NCBI RefSeq assembly: GCF_000769915.1
Contig: NZ_JRLV01000025.1
Coordinates: forward strand, 1-57,583
Origin: Flavobacterium beibuense F44-8
GTDB taxonomy: Bacteria > Bacteroidota > Bacteroidia > Flavobacteriales > Flavobacteriaceae
Length of the DNA stretch: 57,583 nt
Reading direction: 5' to 3'
Part shown: one piece after another, positions 17,501 to 27,163 of the stretch
Layout: every line of letters begins with the position of its first letter
Numbering within the stretch: position 1 is the first letter of the stretch
Program-made: the position numbers and the translations under genes
Notes under the pieces: generated by a model
What the model was told of the DNA's origin: nothing
Seen by the model: only the letters and a program-made list of their open reading frames with translations
The model's database searches: none

Positions 17501-17796
17501 TTATTGCTTCTTGAATATTTGGTGCTATACTACAAATAATTATCGCTTTGATAAATTCGAATTTATAAACTATACAATCTACTTTTTTCTTATCATTATG
17601 AAAATCTCCATATTCAATATATCCCATTTTATACTGAGATTCTTTAAAAAAAGAAATTTCAAATTATCTCTTTCAATTCCAAGTTTTATATTTTTTTCTT
17701 CTAAATCAAATTCTTGATAATTTTTACTATCATGAAGATTACTCCGCTATTACAGCTAAACATTATAAATGCACATAAATATACTTTTAAAACCAT
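17493..17796 (-). pseudogene. Frameshifted small lipoprotein gene
   Basis: Reading the minus strand from the ATG at 17796 gives MVLKVYLCAFIMFSC, a lipoprotein signal with a Cys. Near 17735 the sensible frame slips by one base (HDSKNYQEFDLEEKN, then LGIERDNLKFLF). It slips again at the seven-A tract 17646-17652, continuing FKESQYKMGYIEYGDFHN and ending IAPNIQEAING at 17493. One added base at each place would restore about 100 residues. Either a decayed gene or two sequencing errors; the second slip sits in a homopolymer. The family is not recognised. Confidence 0.55.
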
Positions 17797-17896
17797 ACAT
17801 ACCTATTGGATTGTTGATTAAAATAATTTCAACATAACAAAAAAGCCTCCCTTATCGGGAGGCTTTTATCTAATTCATACTATCAATTATAAACTT
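17742..17896. repeat. Direct repeat, copy 1 (start region of broken gene, terminator and 3' flank)
   Basis: About 150 bases closely matching 18798-18947. Shared strings include tattggattgttgattaaaa, aataatttcaacata, cctcccttatcgggag and cttttatctaattcatacta. The copies are about 1.05 kb apart in the same orientation. Confidence 0.75.
17841..17867 (-). terminator. Terminator of the gene at 17954-18256
   Basis: AAAAGCCTCCC / GGGAGGCTTTT with a TTATC loop. The A-run on the plus strand gives a U-tract on the minus strand. Confidence 0.88.
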
Positions 17897-17953
17897 ATAT
17901 ACATCTTCGGTAAGTTGCTTAAATATCATCTTTATACAACTATTTAAGTATGA

Positions 17954-18256
17954 TTATTCTTCTCCAACATTTAAGAATACTATACCAATAATTAGAAATA
18001 GAAAACATATATAAAACGCTACTACTTTCTTATTGTGCTTACGTATAATCTTATTCAATTTTTCATCTTTAGCCTCTTCAATAGTAAGAAATGGCTGAGA
18101 ATAAAAAGTACTCCCATGAAATCCGCCTAAATATTCTTTTTTTTGAGATAGATTATTTAATTTTTCTCTATCAATAAAAATAAGAATGATTAATACCAAA
18201 GCCAAAAAAGCGAATATTGCAATCGATATTACACCCAATTGAAAATAAATATCCAT
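17954..18256 (-). CDS. Hypothetical small membrane protein, two transmembrane segments
   Basis: 100 residues. A membrane helix at about 8-28 (GVISIAIFAFLALVLIILIF), then a charged middle (DREKLNNLSQKKEY, KDEKLNKIIRKHNKKV) and a second helix at about 79-96 (VAFYICFLFLIIGIVFLNV). No family is recognised. It lies 31 bases after the lipoprotein gene at 18288 on the same strand, so the two are probably co-transcribed and end at the 17841-17867 terminator. Confidence 0.65.
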   Translation of the reverse strand: MDIYFQLGVISIAIFAFLALVLIILIFIDREKLNNLSQKKEYLGGFHGSTFYSQPFLTIEEAKDEKLNKIIRKHNKKVVAFYICFLFLIIGIVFLNVGEE

Positions 18257-18287
18257 GTTGTATTATAAAAATTATCTAACCCTATAT

Positions 18288-18749
18288 TTAAATACCTTCA
18301 TATAGCACATCTCCTTTTTCTGTGAAATCAATATGATAAGTAAACTCCCTTATTACATAAATACTTGTACGCTTATAAATAGCGGCTTTCTGATCCAACA
18401 AAAACTCTTTAGCCGTTTCTGTATTAGCAAAGTCCCTATCAAAATCAAATATCAAAGGATATAGTTTCCCGTTTACAGAAACATATCTATTAGTGTGATC
18501 AATCCATGTTTTTAAACTGCTTTCCGATGAAATTTTACTTAAATAAATTCTAAAGTCAGATGTATTTAATCTTTTTAATACAAAATAAATATTTTCTTCT
18601 TCATCCAATAATTTAGATTTGAGAACAAACTCAACTTTTCCAGGTAAAACATAAACTATACCTTTTGAATAGTCCCTTGCAGTAATAGTATCTTTTGATG
18701 CAGAGCAGCCTACAATAAATATTAATAATAAATAAATACTATATTTCAT
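18288..18749 (-). CDS. Hypothetical lipoprotein
   Basis: 153 residues. The signal MKYSIYLLLIFIVGC has lipobox IVGC, followed by SASKD. The mature part is a mixed alpha/beta sequence (KGIVYVLPGKVEFVLKSK, KRLNTSDFRIYLSK, DRDFANTETAKEFLLDQKAA) with no recognised domain. Probably anchored to the cell envelope. It is co-directional with the membrane protein 31 bases downstream. AT-rich accessory composition; the size and setting would fit an immunity protein, but no toxin is in sight. Confidence 0.7.
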   Translation of the reverse strand: MKYSIYLLLIFIVGCSASKDTITARDYSKGIVYVLPGKVEFVLKSKLLDEEENIYFVLKRLNTSDFRIYLSKISSESSLKTWIDHTNRYVSVNGKLYPLIFDFDRDFANTETAKEFLLDQKAAIYKRTSIYVIREFTYHIDFTEKGDVLYEGI

Positions 18750-18797
18750 TACCTATAACTAATTGCCTTAAAAAGTTAGAAAAACATATTTCCAACA

Positions 18798-18947
18798 CTC
18801 CAGCTACATTTAAACAAAAATGTACGTAAATATGCTTTTAAAACCATATACTTCTATTGGATTGTTGATTAAAATAATTTCAACATATCAAAAAAAACCT
18901 CCCTTATCGGGAGACTTTTATCTAATTCATACTATTGATTATAAATT
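18798..18947. repeat. Direct repeat, copy 2
   Basis: Near-identical partner of 17742-17896. The start-codon region survives on the minus strand as MVLKAYLRTFLFKCSW, but no gene continues from it. It includes the imperfect terminator at 18894-18918. Confidence 0.75.
18894..18918 (-). terminator. Terminator of the gene at 19005-19499
   Basis: AAAACCTCCC / GGGAGACTTTT, a slightly mismatched version of the 17841 hairpin, with a long A-run before it on the plus strand. Confidence 0.75.
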
Positions 18948-19004
18948 ATCAAACTGACTAAAACCAAGAACCTGTTTCTATTACCACAAGCCTAATCCAG
19001 TATA

Positions 19005-19499
19005 TTATCTTCCAACCCTTAGTACAATATAACCGTTTTCATCTATTAAAGATTCCACATAACGATTTTCTTTTTGGGAGGAAAAGTAAAAACTATTTTT
19101 TGCAGTTATTTTTGATATAATATCTCTATACTTTTTCTCATTACTACTTGATGCGGCTTCATTATATAGACTATTTATTAAAAAGTACGGGTTATTGGCA
19201 TTTTCAAGCTTATCACCTGTGTATTTTTTATACAGAGAGTTTTCTTTAAGATAGTTACTAATATTGCGTTTATCAATTTTTAGCACAAACATATCCTGAG
19301 CGCCACCATCGGTTAAAAAATCTCTGTAAGCAGTACAAAACAACAACTCTTTAGTGTAACTCTCGTCTATTTTAAGTTCTTGCTCCAAAAGATAGTAATC
19401 ACATTCGTTTTCACTATTACAACAAAACAAACCTATGAAACATAAAGTAATTAAGACAGTTGTAATGGCTGTTTTTGTTTTTTTAATGCTATTTATCAA
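19005..19499 (-). CDS. Hypothetical lipoprotein, TTG start
   Basis: 164 residues. The N-terminus MINSIKKTKTAITTVLITLC, then FIGLFCC, is a lipoprotein-like signal. The start is TTG: an in-frame stop lies eleven codons upstream and there is no ATG before the signal. The mature region (LEQELKIDESYTKELLFCTA, FVLKIDKRNISNYLKENSLY, LINSLYNEAASSSNEKKYRD, IISKITAKNSFYF) has no recognised family. It follows the gene at 19516 by 16 bases, so the two are probably one transcription unit with 19984-20916. Confidence 0.65.
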   Translation of the reverse strand: MINSIKKTKTAITTVLITLCFIGLFCCNSENECDYYLLEQELKIDESYTKELLFCTAYRDFLTDGGAQDMFVLKIDKRNISNYLKENSLYKKYTGDKLENANNPYFLINSLYNEAASSSNEKKYRDIISKITAKNSFYFSSQKENRYVESLIDENGYIVLRVGR

Positions 19500-19515
19500 A
19501 ACTTCGACGTGTCTT

Positions 19516-19974
19516 TTAATTTACATATACTAATGTAAAGGTCATCTCATCAAATCTCCCGGAATAATAATCAAAAACTCTATTTAAAATTAATTGTCCT
19601 GATGAAATATCTCCTCTAAAACGAGGTATATCTAATAAAGCATCAAACTCAGGGTTGTCCTTTTGCGAACACTCTACTCTTTGATAAGGAGTAGAATCAT
19701 TATCGCAAAACATAAAATTATTTAATTTGAATGATAAAAAATTATCTTTTGTATCCTCATTAAATTCTATATCAGCAACAAAATGAATATTATTTTCATT
19801 ACCATAATATTTACCTCCCGTAACCGAATCTTTTTCAAAAACTAACCGAATGTAATCAACTTGCCCTTTGTTTCCGTTTGATGCATGTTCAAATTTATAA
19901 ATACGTTTAGTATGTGTATTAAAAGCCTGACCTGTACACATTAAAGACAACAAAAAGTAAAGTAAGAGTTTCAA
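19516..19974 (-). CDS. Hypothetical secreted protein, TTG start
   Basis: 152 residues. The signal peptide MKLLLYFLLSLMCTGQA fixes the start at a TTG, 9 bases after the preceding gene's stop. The mature part has beta-rich strings (GQVDYIRLVFEKDSVTGGKY, IHFVADIEFNEDTKDNFLSF) and two cysteines (FCDND, VECSQKD). No family is recognised. It is the middle gene of a three-gene minus-strand unit (20916 to 19005). Confidence 0.65.
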   Translation of the reverse strand: MKLLLYFLLSLMCTGQAFNTHTKRIYKFEHASNGNKGQVDYIRLVFEKDSVTGGKYYGNENNIHFVADIEFNEDTKDNFLSFKLNNFMFCDNDSTPYQRVECSQKDNPEFDALLDIPRFRGDISSGQLILNRVFDYYSGRFDEMTFTLVYVN

Positions 19975-19983
19975 TATAATTTA

Positions 19984-20916
19984 TTATTCGTAGGTTATTA
20001 TAATTTCTGTGTTATAAACACCATCATAATACTTTTTCACTTTTACAGGATATCCATATTCATCAAACTCATATATATAATTGTAATGGTACTCATAATC
20101 ATAATAATTATCAGGACCGTTTTCATAGATATATGATACTGGATAACTTGTTAATACAAGATAATCCATGTTAAAACTTTCAGCCCTTAAAATATTATTA
20201 TTAAAACCGCCATATAAGTTGTTTCTCCCTAAATAACCACCTTTTACTTCCTTATTATAATTGTAGTTATAATTTACTATACTGGTTACACCATAGTCGC
20301 TTATCGTACTAACCGTAATAATATTATCACCCTGATTGTTATATTGTGCATCATACCTCTCATTATTATCATTATCGGTTTCATCTTTTATACTATAAAT
20401 CTTTCCGTTTTCATTTGCAAAAAATGTAGTAACATAAACAAACGTATCATATGATCTGGTACAGGTTATGGTATTATCATCGTTATATGTATAATACTTA
20501 GTTTGTGAAAAACCATAAGTTTCCTCTCCATCCTGTATATATCCTGTTAACCTTCCCTGTTCATCATATTGATACTCGGTAGTATTATCAATAGTACCAT
20601 CGGCCTTAAGGGCTTCAATATTGGTAAGATAACCACTACTGTTATAAGTGTAAGTTCCTGTTACCATAATATTGTCATTCTCATCATAAGTAACATCAAA
20701 AACAGGCTTATCATCTTCATATTGTGTAACTATACGCTTAACTTGAGTATAATCATGATAAATGATTTCAACCTGTGTCATTACCTTATCTACAGGTTCT
20801 GATGGTTGTTCAGGCAGTTCCGGGTTTGGATTTTCATTTACGGGGTCTGTACTATCGTCTGATGAGCATGACATTAAAACAATAAAAAATGAAAGGGCTA
20901 ATAATCGTAGTTTCAT
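19984..20916 (-). CDS. Lipoprotein with YD/RHS-like repeats
   Basis: 310 residues. The signal MKLRLLALSFFIVLMSC is followed by SSDDSTDPVNENPNPELPEQ, a low-complexity lipoprotein linker. The body has short repeats of the form Y-x-Y-(N/D)-(S/E)-x-G-(Y/R)-L (TYTYNSSGYLTNIEA, EYQYDEQGRLTGYI), resembling RHS/YD beta repeats, and ends in YEFDEYGYPVKVKKYYDG. Similar lipoproteins are common in flavobacteria and are not toxins themselves. The leader CCTTACCTA precedes the ATG. It heads the unit with 19516 and 19005. Confidence 0.78.
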   Translation of the reverse strand: MKLRLLALSFFIVLMSCSSDDSTDPVNENPNPELPEQPSEPVDKVMTQVEIIYHDYTQVKRIVTQYEDDKPVFDVTYDENDNIMVTGTYTYNSSGYLTNIEALKADGTIDNTTEYQYDEQGRLTGYIQDGEETYGFSQTKYYTYNDDNTITCTRSYDTFVYVTTFFANENGKIYSIKDETDNDNNERYDAQYNNQGDNIITVSTISDYGVTSIVNYNYNYNKEVKGGYLGRNNLYGGFNNNILRAESFNMDYLVLTSYPVSYIYENGPDNYYDYEYHYNYIYEFDEYGYPVKVKKYYDGVYNTEIIITYE

Positions 20917-20974
20917 TAGGTAAGGTTAAAAGGTTAGAACTACTAAATAAACAAATAATTTTAACATAACAAAA

Positions 20975-20997
20975 AAGCCTCCCTTATCGGGAGGCTT
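20975..20997 (-). terminator. Terminator of icmF
   Basis: The third near-copy of the AAGCCTCCC-TTATC-GGGAGGCTT hairpin, 45 bases beyond the icmF stop, with an A-run on the plus strand. Confidence 0.88.
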
Positions 20998-21041
20998 CTC
21001 TTTAAATATTTTAATCTTAAATTTTTAAATCTAAGTGATAA

Positions 21042-24000
21042 TTACATATTCCTGCGGTACTGACCACCTACCTCAAACAGGGCAGCAGTAATTTGTCCCA
21101 GCGAACAAACCTTGGCAGCTTCCATAAGGCATTCAAATATGTTTTGGTTTTGTATGGCGGCTTCCTGTACAATGGCAAGCTGTTCCTTAACCTTTTGCGC
21201 ATTACCCTCGTGTAGGTTTTCAAGAGTCTTGATTTGGAACTGTTTCTCCTCCTCTGTTGCACGTATAACCTCAGCAGGAACAACAGTAGGCGAACCTTTA
21301 GAGCTCAGGAAGGTATTCACCCCAATAATAGGAAACTCTCCTGTATGTTTAAGCGTTTCATAGTAAAGGCTTTCTTCCTGAATTTTAGAACGCTGGTACA
21401 TGGTTTCCATAGCACCAAGCACACCACCCCTTTCGGTAATACGGTCAAACTCAGTAAGTACCGCTTCCTCCACAAGGTCGGTAAGCTCTTCAATAATAAA
21501 CGATCCCTGTATAGGGTTTTCGTTTTTAGCCAGTCCAAGCTCTTTATTGATAATAAGCTGAATTGCCATTGCACGGCGCACACTTTCTTCGGTAGGCGTT
21601 GTAATAGCCTCGTCATAAGCATTTGTATGCAGTGAGTTACAGTTATCGTAAATAGCATACAGCGCCTGTAGCGTTGTACGGATATCGTTAAAGTCGATTT
21701 CCTGCGCGTGCAGTGAACGACCCGATGTCTGAATGTGATACTTAAGCATTTGCGCACGCTCGTTTGCACCATATTTATTTTTAAGTGCCTTAGCCCAAAT
21801 TCTTCTTGCAACACGGCCAATAACAGCATACTCAGGATCAATACCGTTAGAGAAGAAGAACGACAGGTTAGGACCAAAATCGTTAATATTCATACCACGG
21901 CTCAGGTAGTACTCCACATACGTGAATCCGTTAGCAAGAGTAAACGCTAACTGAGTAATTGGGTTAGCACCAGCCTCGGCAATGTGGTATCCTGAAATAG
22001 AAACCGAATAGAAGTTCCTTACGTTTTTCTGAATAAAGTACTCCTGTACGTCACCCATTAAACGAAGAGCAAATTCGGTAGAGAAGATACAGGTATTTTG
22101 CGCCTGATCTTCCTTAAGGATATCGGCCTGTACCGTACCACGCACTTGCGACAGGGTACGTACTTTAATATCGTTATACACATCGGCAGGAAGTACCTGG
22201 TCTCCGGTTACACCCAGAAGCATCAATCCAAGTCCGTCGTTACCTTCCGGTAGTTTACCGTTGTAACGTGGTCTATCCACACCTTTCTCTTTGTATATCT
22301 TGTTTATCTTATCGTCAACCTCTTTTTCAAGTCCGTTTTCCTTAATATAAAGCTCACACTGTTGGTCGATAGCCGCATTCATAAAGAAACCTAACAGCAT
22401 TGGTGCCGGACCGTTAATGGTCATACTTACCGATGTCATTGGGTGGGCAAGGTTAAAGCCCGAATACAGTTTCTTAGCATCGTCAAGACAGCAGATAGAC
22501 ACACCCGCGTTACCAATTTTACCGTAAATATCCGGACGGTGATCAGGGTCATTACCATAAAGGGTAACACTGTCAAACGCTGTAGATAAACGTTTTGCAG
22601 GCATACCAAGACTCACATAGTGAAAACGTCTGTTGGTACGTTCCGGTCCGCCCTCTCCGGCAAACATACGGGTTGGGTCTTCGCCTTCCCTCTTAAACGG
22701 ATACAGTCCCGAAGTATACGGGAATTCTCCCGGTACATTTTCCTGAAGGCACCATCTTAAAATATCACCCCAAGCCTGGTATTTAGGCAGGGCAACCTTT
22801 GGTATCTGCGAATGCGAAAGTGACTCGGTATGTGTTTGTATTTTTATTTCCTTATCTCTTACCTTAAAGGTATAAACAGGATTTTTGTATTTGTTTACTT
22901 TTTCGTCCCATGTAAGTATAACCTCCCAGTTGTATGGGTCAAGGTTCATTTTTACACGGTCAAACTCTTTTACAAGTAAGTCAAGAAATTGTTTTTTCTC
23001 GGCATCATTTGTGTCTACAGAAGTTTCTTCAATACCTGCCTTGTTTATCTCAGGAGTTTTACCGCTAACGGTTTCAATGGTTTTGAAAATACCGTATAGC
23101 TTTTGAGCTACATCCTGCTGTGTAGCTGCTGTTTCATCATAACCACGGTTGTTTTCTGCAATCTCGCTAAGATAACGTGTTCTGTTTGGCGGAATTACAA
23201 AAATCTTCTCGCTCATTTCGCGGGTAATCTCAAAGGTCGATTGTAGTTCAGATTCTGTTTTCTCCACAATCTTATCCATAATTGACTTATAAAGTGTATT
23301 CATACCCGGGTCGTTAAACTGCGACGCAATAGTACCATACACCGGAAGATCGTCTGGGTTAGCATCCCACAGGTTGTGGTTACGCTGGTATTGCTTTTTC
23401 ACATCACGAAGCGCATCAAGCGAACCGCGTTTGTCAAACTTGTTAATCGCAACAAGATCGGCAAAGTCAAGCATATCAATTTTTTCCAGCTGAGTAGCAG
23501 CACCAAATTCAGGTGTCATTACATAGAGCGAAACATCAGAGTGGTCTAATATCTCAGTATCACTTTGCCCGATACCCGATGTTTCAAGAATAATTAAATC
23601 ATATTTTGCAGCCTTAAGTACCTGTATAGCCTCTGCCACATATTTAGAAAGGGCGAGGTTAGACTGGCGTGTAGCAAGCGAACGCATATAAACCCTTGGG
23701 TTATTAATGGCATTCATCCTGATACGGTCTCCCAGTAATGCACCACCTGTTTTACGCTTAGACGGGTCTACCGATATAAGTCCGATGGTTTTTTCAGGGA
23801 AATCAATAAGGAAACGGCGTACCAGCTCATCTACTAACGATGATTTACCGGCACCACCCGTACCTGTAATACCCAGTACAGGGATTTTAGACGTTTCATT
23901 TTTCTTATGTATAACATCAAGTGTTTCTTTTGCCACTTCAGGGAAGTTCTCTGCCGATGATATTACCCTTGCAATAGCAGTTGGGTTTTTCTCTTCCAGC

Positions 24001-24470
24001 GTATTTACTTCTCCGTTTAGCTTATCGCCTACAGGAAAATCAGCTCTTTGTACTAAATCGTTAATCATACCCTGTAATCCAAGCTCACGTCCGTCGTCCG
24101 GAGAGTAGATTCGGGTAATACCATATTCATGCAGCTCTTTTATCTCTTCCGGAAGGATAACTCCTCCTCCGCCACCAAATATTTTAATGTGTCCTGCCCC
24201 TTTTTCATTAAGCAGGTCGTACATGTATTTAAAATATTCATTATGACCTCCCTGGTAAGAAGTCATGGCAATAGCATTGGCATCTTCCTGTATGGCAGTG
24301 TTTACCACTTCTTCCACACTACGGTCATGCCCCAGGTGAATTACCTCAACACCCGTTGCCTGTATAATACGGCGCATGATGTTTATAGCTGCATCGTGCC
24401 CGTCAAACAGGGATGCGGCTGTTACTATTCTAACTTTATGTTTAGGAATATAAGGCTGTACTTGCTCCAT
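21042..24470 (-). CDS. icmF: Fused B12-dependent acyl-CoA mutase with G-protein chaperone (IcmF)
   Basis: 1142 residues, the usual length of IcmF. Order: B12-binding domain (about 10-140; [12 protein letters not shown], with His25 as candidate cobalt ligand), MeaB-like P-loop GTPase (about 195-430; Walker A GTGGAGKS at 203-210, then [37 protein letters not shown]), linker, and the (beta/alpha)8 substrate domain (about 560-1142; [46 protein letters not shown]). It interconverts isobutyryl-CoA and n-butyryl-CoA, and in some members pivalyl/isovaleryl-CoA; the GTPase part handles cofactor loading. The PFKREGEDP segment is of the IcmF type rather than methylmalonyl-CoA mutase. It is transcribed alone, with its own terminator. 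Confidence 0.93.
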   Translation of the reverse strand: MEQVQPYIPKHKVRIVTAASLFDGHDAAINIMRRIIQATGVEVIHLGHDRSVEEVVNTAIQEDANAIAMTSYQGGHNEYFKYMYDLLNEKGAGHIKIFGGGGGVILPEEIKELHEYGITRIYSPDDGRELGLQGMINDLVQRADFPVGDKLNGEVNTLEEKNPTAIARVISSAENFPEVAKETLDVIHKKNETSKIPVLGITGTGGAGKSSLVDELVRRFLIDFPEKTIGLISVDPSKRKTGGALLGDRIRMNAINNPRVYMRSLATRQSNLALSKYVAEAIQVLKAAKYDLIILETSGIGQSDTEILDHSDVSLYVMTPEFGAATQLEKIDMLDFADLVAINKFDKRGSLDALRDVKKQYQRNHNLWDANPDDLPVYGTIASQFNDPGMNTLYKSIMDKIVEKTESELQSTFEITREMSEKIFVIPPNRTRYLSEIAENNRGYDETAATQQDVAQKLYGIFKTIETVSGKTPEINKAGIEETSVDTNDAEKKQFLDLLVKEFDRVKMNLDPYNWEVILTWDEKVNKYKNPVYTFKVRDKEIKIQTHTESLSHSQIPKVALPKYQAWGDILRWCLQENVPGEFPYTSGLYPFKREGEDPTRMFAGEGGPERTNRRFHYVSLGMPAKRLSTAFDSVTLYGNDPDHRPDIYGKIGNAGVSICCLDDAKKLYSGFNLAHPMTSVSMTINGPAPMLLGFFMNAAIDQQCELYIKENGLEKEVDDKINKIYKEKGVDRPRYNGKLPEGNDGLGLMLLGVTGDQVLPADVYNDIKVRTLSQVRGTVQADILKEDQAQNTCIFSTEFALRLMGDVQEYFIQKNVRNFYSVSISGYHIAEAGANPITQLAFTLANGFTYVEYYLSRGMNINDFGPNLSFFFSNGIDPEYAVIGRVARRIWAKALKNKYGANERAQMLKYHIQTSGRSLHAQEIDFNDIRTTLQALYAIYDNCNSLHTNAYDEAITTPTEESVRRAMAIQLIINKELGLAKNENPIQGSFIIEELTDLVEEAVLTEFDRITERGGVLGAMETMYQRSKIQEESLYYETLKHTGEFPIIGVNTFLSSKGSPTVVPAEVIRATEEEKQFQIKTLENLHEGNAQKVKEQLAIVQEAAIQNQNIFECLMEAAKVCSLGQITAALFEVGGQYRRNM

Positions 24471-24570
24471 CTTTATAATAATCTCAATTTTGAGTCCGCA
24501 ATTTACGGATTTATTGAAGATTTCAAAACAAACTAAGCCCAGAAAAAACGTTATAGTAATTTTTAAAGAA

Positions 24571-25221
24571 CTACCTTACAATATGATACAAATTACCCTT
24601 ATTCATGAATAAAACCCTTGTAAGGAAAGAAGCCGCTTTAACCTTAGTAGGATACCAGTTTCTGCCCTTTGCTCCTATTATAAACAAACCGTGGTCGTCG
24701 CCCGATACCGTAAACTTACTGCTGCGGGGTTGCCTGTGGAATATAGGTACTCCAAACCACTTTTTCAGTTTATTGGCAAGAAGCGGAACATCGTTAGTAA
24801 CAAATCCTATTTCACTAATGGAAATATAGGACTGCGAAGTAAAGTCTTTATCAGATGTTTCTTTATTAGGATAACGGGTTATAAACTCCAGTATGTTACC
24901 GTTATTGTCATAAAGGTAAAACGACTGAGCCTCCCAGTTCTTAAAATCGGCAATATCATTTTCAGTATCCACGGGAATAAGTTCGGTTTTAGACTTCATA
25001 ATAGAATACGCCTGATCAAATCGGTTATTAGGGATATCTATGGCAAAATGATAAACAGGGTTTAAATCATCCGTATGCCTGAATATAAGTTTAGTGTACC
25101 CTATGGAAAAGGTTAAAGAAAACCTATCAGACAAATCTGCCTTTAGTCCTAATACTTCTTTATAAAAACTCTCGGTCGCTGCTAAATTGTTACTAAGCAG
25201 TTCAAGCTCGATAATTTGCAT
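24571..25221 (-). CDS. VOC (glyoxalase/bleomycin-resistance fold) protein
   Basis: 216 residues. The N-terminal half ([60 protein letters not shown]) is a classic vicinal-oxygen-chelate module with the metal-ligand-type His and Glu. The C-terminal half ([20 protein letters not shown]) is a second, weaker module. Probably a cytosolic metal-dependent lyase, isomerase or binding protein; the substrate cannot be told. The ATG at 25221 follows an SD-like aaggga. Confidence 0.85.
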   Translation of the reverse strand: MQIIELELLSNNLAATESFYKEVLGLKADLSDRFSLTFSIGYTKLIFRHTDDLNPVYHFAIDIPNNRFDQAYSIMKSKTELIPVDTENDIADFKNWEAQSFYLYDNNGNILEFITRYPNKETSDKDFTSQSYISISEIGFVTNDVPLLANKLKKWFGVPIFHRQPRSSKFTVSGDDHGLFIIGAKGRNWYPTKVKAASFLTRVLFMNKGNLYHIVR

Positions 25222-25463
25222 TCCCTTAAATTTTACAAAAATACCTATGCAAGGTACGGATAATAAACAGCCTGAAAGAAATTAAATAGTTAAATAGTGA
25301 CTAAAAAAGTTAAAATATAAAACAGTCAAAAAGCAGGCTTTAAAGCTAATTCACCTTTTTTTAACAACATAACAACCTGAAATAAAACACATTAAAAATC
25401 CACAAAATAAGTTTTATTCCTCATGGAACAGTTTTTGTTTATTTTTGGAAAAACATTACTTAC

Positions 25464-26189
25464 ATGAAAAAATTAGTATTCGCCCTTTTGTTATTACCAC
25501 TGGCATCTCATGCACAGCTGGGAGGCCTTCTGGATAAGGCAAAATCTAAAGTATCTGAAGTTACCGGAAGTAGTACAGGTATAAGTAATACCGATATTGC
25601 TTCTGCACTTAAAGAAGCCCTTAACCAGGGAGTTAAAGAGCAGGTAACCAAACTTACTGCCGAAGATGGTTTTTATAAAAACGAAATGGTAAAAATACTT
25701 TTGCCGGAAGAACTTCAAAAGGTAGACAAAACCCTGCGTAGTGTAGGTATGGGTGACCTTGCAGATAAGGGTCTTGTAGTACTTAACCGTGCTGCAGAAG
25801 ATGCTGTGAAGGAAGCTACCCCTATTTTTGTAAATGCTATTACAAGTATGAGTTTTACCGATGCTAAAAATATACTTATGGGCGACGACAGATCGGCTAC
25901 AACCTATCTGGAGAACACTACCTCAACACAACTGTATCAAAAATTCAGTCCGGTTGTAAAAACATCGTTAGACAAAGTAGGTGCCGATGAAGTATGGGCA
26001 ACCATCATTGAAAAATACAACTCACTGCCATTAACTAAAGATGTTAACCCTAATCTAACCGATTATGTTACCTCTAAGGCGATGGACGGTGTATTTACAA
26101 TGATTGCTGTAGAGGAGAAAGACATTAGAACCGATTTATCTTCACGTACGTCTGATCTCCTTAAAAAAGTTTTTGCTTTACAGGACTAA
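25464..26189 (+). CDS. DUF4197 protein, secreted
   Basis: 241 residues. Signal peptide MKKLVFALLLLPLASHAQ with a normal (non-lipid) cleavage site. The DUF4197 domain spans most of the mature protein, with DIASALKEALNQGVKEQV, EDGFYKNEMVKILLPEELQK and AKNILMGDDRSATTYLE visible. DUF4197 is a mainly helical periplasmic family of unknown function. It is a tandem paralogue of the gene 15 bases downstream and likely in the same operon. A TATTTTTG -7 element lies at about 25440-25447. Confidence 0.9.
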   Translation: MKKLVFALLLLPLASHAQLGGLLDKAKSKVSEVTGSSTGISNTDIASALKEALNQGVKEQVTKLTAEDGFYKNEMVKILLPEELQKVDKTLRSVGMGDLADKGLVVLNRAAEDAVKEATPIFVNAITSMSFTDAKNILMGDDRSATTYLENTTSTQLYQKFSPVVKTSLDKVGADEVWATIIEKYNSLPLTKDVNPNLTDYVTSKAMDGVFTMIAVEEKDIRTDLSSRTSDLLKKVFALQD

Positions 26190-26204
26190 AACCAAACCCT
26201 ATAC

Positions 26205-26921
26205 ATGAAAAAAATACTGATACCTGTTTTTGCCGTTATACTGTCGGTTTCCTTTTCAGGATGTGCCGAACTACAACAAATGGCACAACAGTTTCCGCAA
26301 AACGGAATTATAACTAATGCCGATATCGCTGCCGGACTTAAAGAAGCGCTGGATAAAGGCATTGATAAGCAGGTAAGCAAACTTACTGGTACCGATGGTT
26401 TTTATAAAAACGAAATGGTAAAGATACTTTTGCCCGACGAACTTAAAAAAGTAGATGAAGGCCTGCGCAAAGTAGGACTAGGCTCACTGGCAGACGAAGG
26501 TTTGAAAATGATGAACCGCGCTGCCGAAGATGCCGTTAAGGAGGCCACCCCTATTTTTGTTTCGGCAGTGAAGGATATGACCTTTACTGATGCCAAAAAC
26601 ATATTAATGGGCGACGACAGGTCGGCAACTACCTATTTGGAAAAAACCACCACAACTCAGCTGTACTCAAAATTTAACCCTGTTATTAAGTCGTCTTTTG
26701 GTAAAGTGGGAGCCGATAAAGTTTGGGAAAACATTATAAACAAGTACAACAAACTTCCGTTTGTAGACAAGGTAAACCCTGATCTTACCGACTATGTAAC
26801 ATCACAGGCCTTAAAAGGGGTATTCACCATGATATCTGTAGAAGAAAAAGAGATTAGAAACAACATAAGCGAGAGAACATCCCCGCTATTAAAAAAGGTA
26901 TTTGTTTTGCAGGACAACTAA
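26205..26921 (+). CDS. DUF4197 lipoprotein, paralogue
   Basis: 238 residues. Signal MKKILIPVFAVILSVSFSGC with lipobox FSGC, so this copy is predicted to be membrane-anchored while its upstream partner is soluble. The same domain and key strings are kept (DGFYKNEMVKILLPDELKK, RAAEDAVKEATPIFV, AKNILMGDDRSATTYLE). The two genes clearly arose by duplication. Function unknown. Confidence 0.9.
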   Translation: MKKILIPVFAVILSVSFSGCAELQQMAQQFPQNGIITNADIAAGLKEALDKGIDKQVSKLTGTDGFYKNEMVKILLPDELKKVDEGLRKVGLGSLADEGLKMMNRAAEDAVKEATPIFVSAVKDMTFTDAKNILMGDDRSATTYLEKTTTTQLYSKFNPVIKSSFGKVGADKVWENIINKYNKLPFVDKVNPDLTDYVTSQALKGVFTMISVEEKEIRNNISERTSPLLKKVFVLQDN

Positions 26922-27139
26922 AAGCTAATGCTTTAATTTACAATGATATACATATAACATTACCTTAACATTGGAAACTATTTTTTTTGAGTAATTTGCA
27001 CGCTGAAACTAAAATAGTTTTCTCACATTTAGTTAGGGTTAGTTAAAGAAAAGTGCCGGTAGTAAATGCTATTGGCATTTTTGTTTTTATACCCCATAAA
27101 ATATTTTTAACCCACTGTTTTTTAAATCGTTTTGTTTTC

Positions 27140-27147
27140 TACATTTG
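27140..27147 (+). promoter_or_regulatory. -7 element TACATTTG before the thioredoxin-like gene
   Basis: Exact TAnnTTTG. Transcription from here would begin about 27154, after the longer in-frame ATG at 27053, and so supports the GTG start at 27164. No -33 TTG at the usual distance. Confidence 0.5.
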
Positions 27148-27163
27148 CGCAAATTGTGGAGAC

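Noticed and set aside
17511..17717. Plus-strand open frame of 68 codons in the lipoprotein array
   Set aside because: The protein is a low-complexity Ile/Phe/Lys string; the minus strand here reads as the frameshifted lipoprotein gene, which explains the region better.
19984..20916. Rhs toxin
   Set aside because: Only short YD-like repeats within a 310-residue lipoprotein; no Rhs core, no DPxG cleavage motif and no toxin C-terminus.
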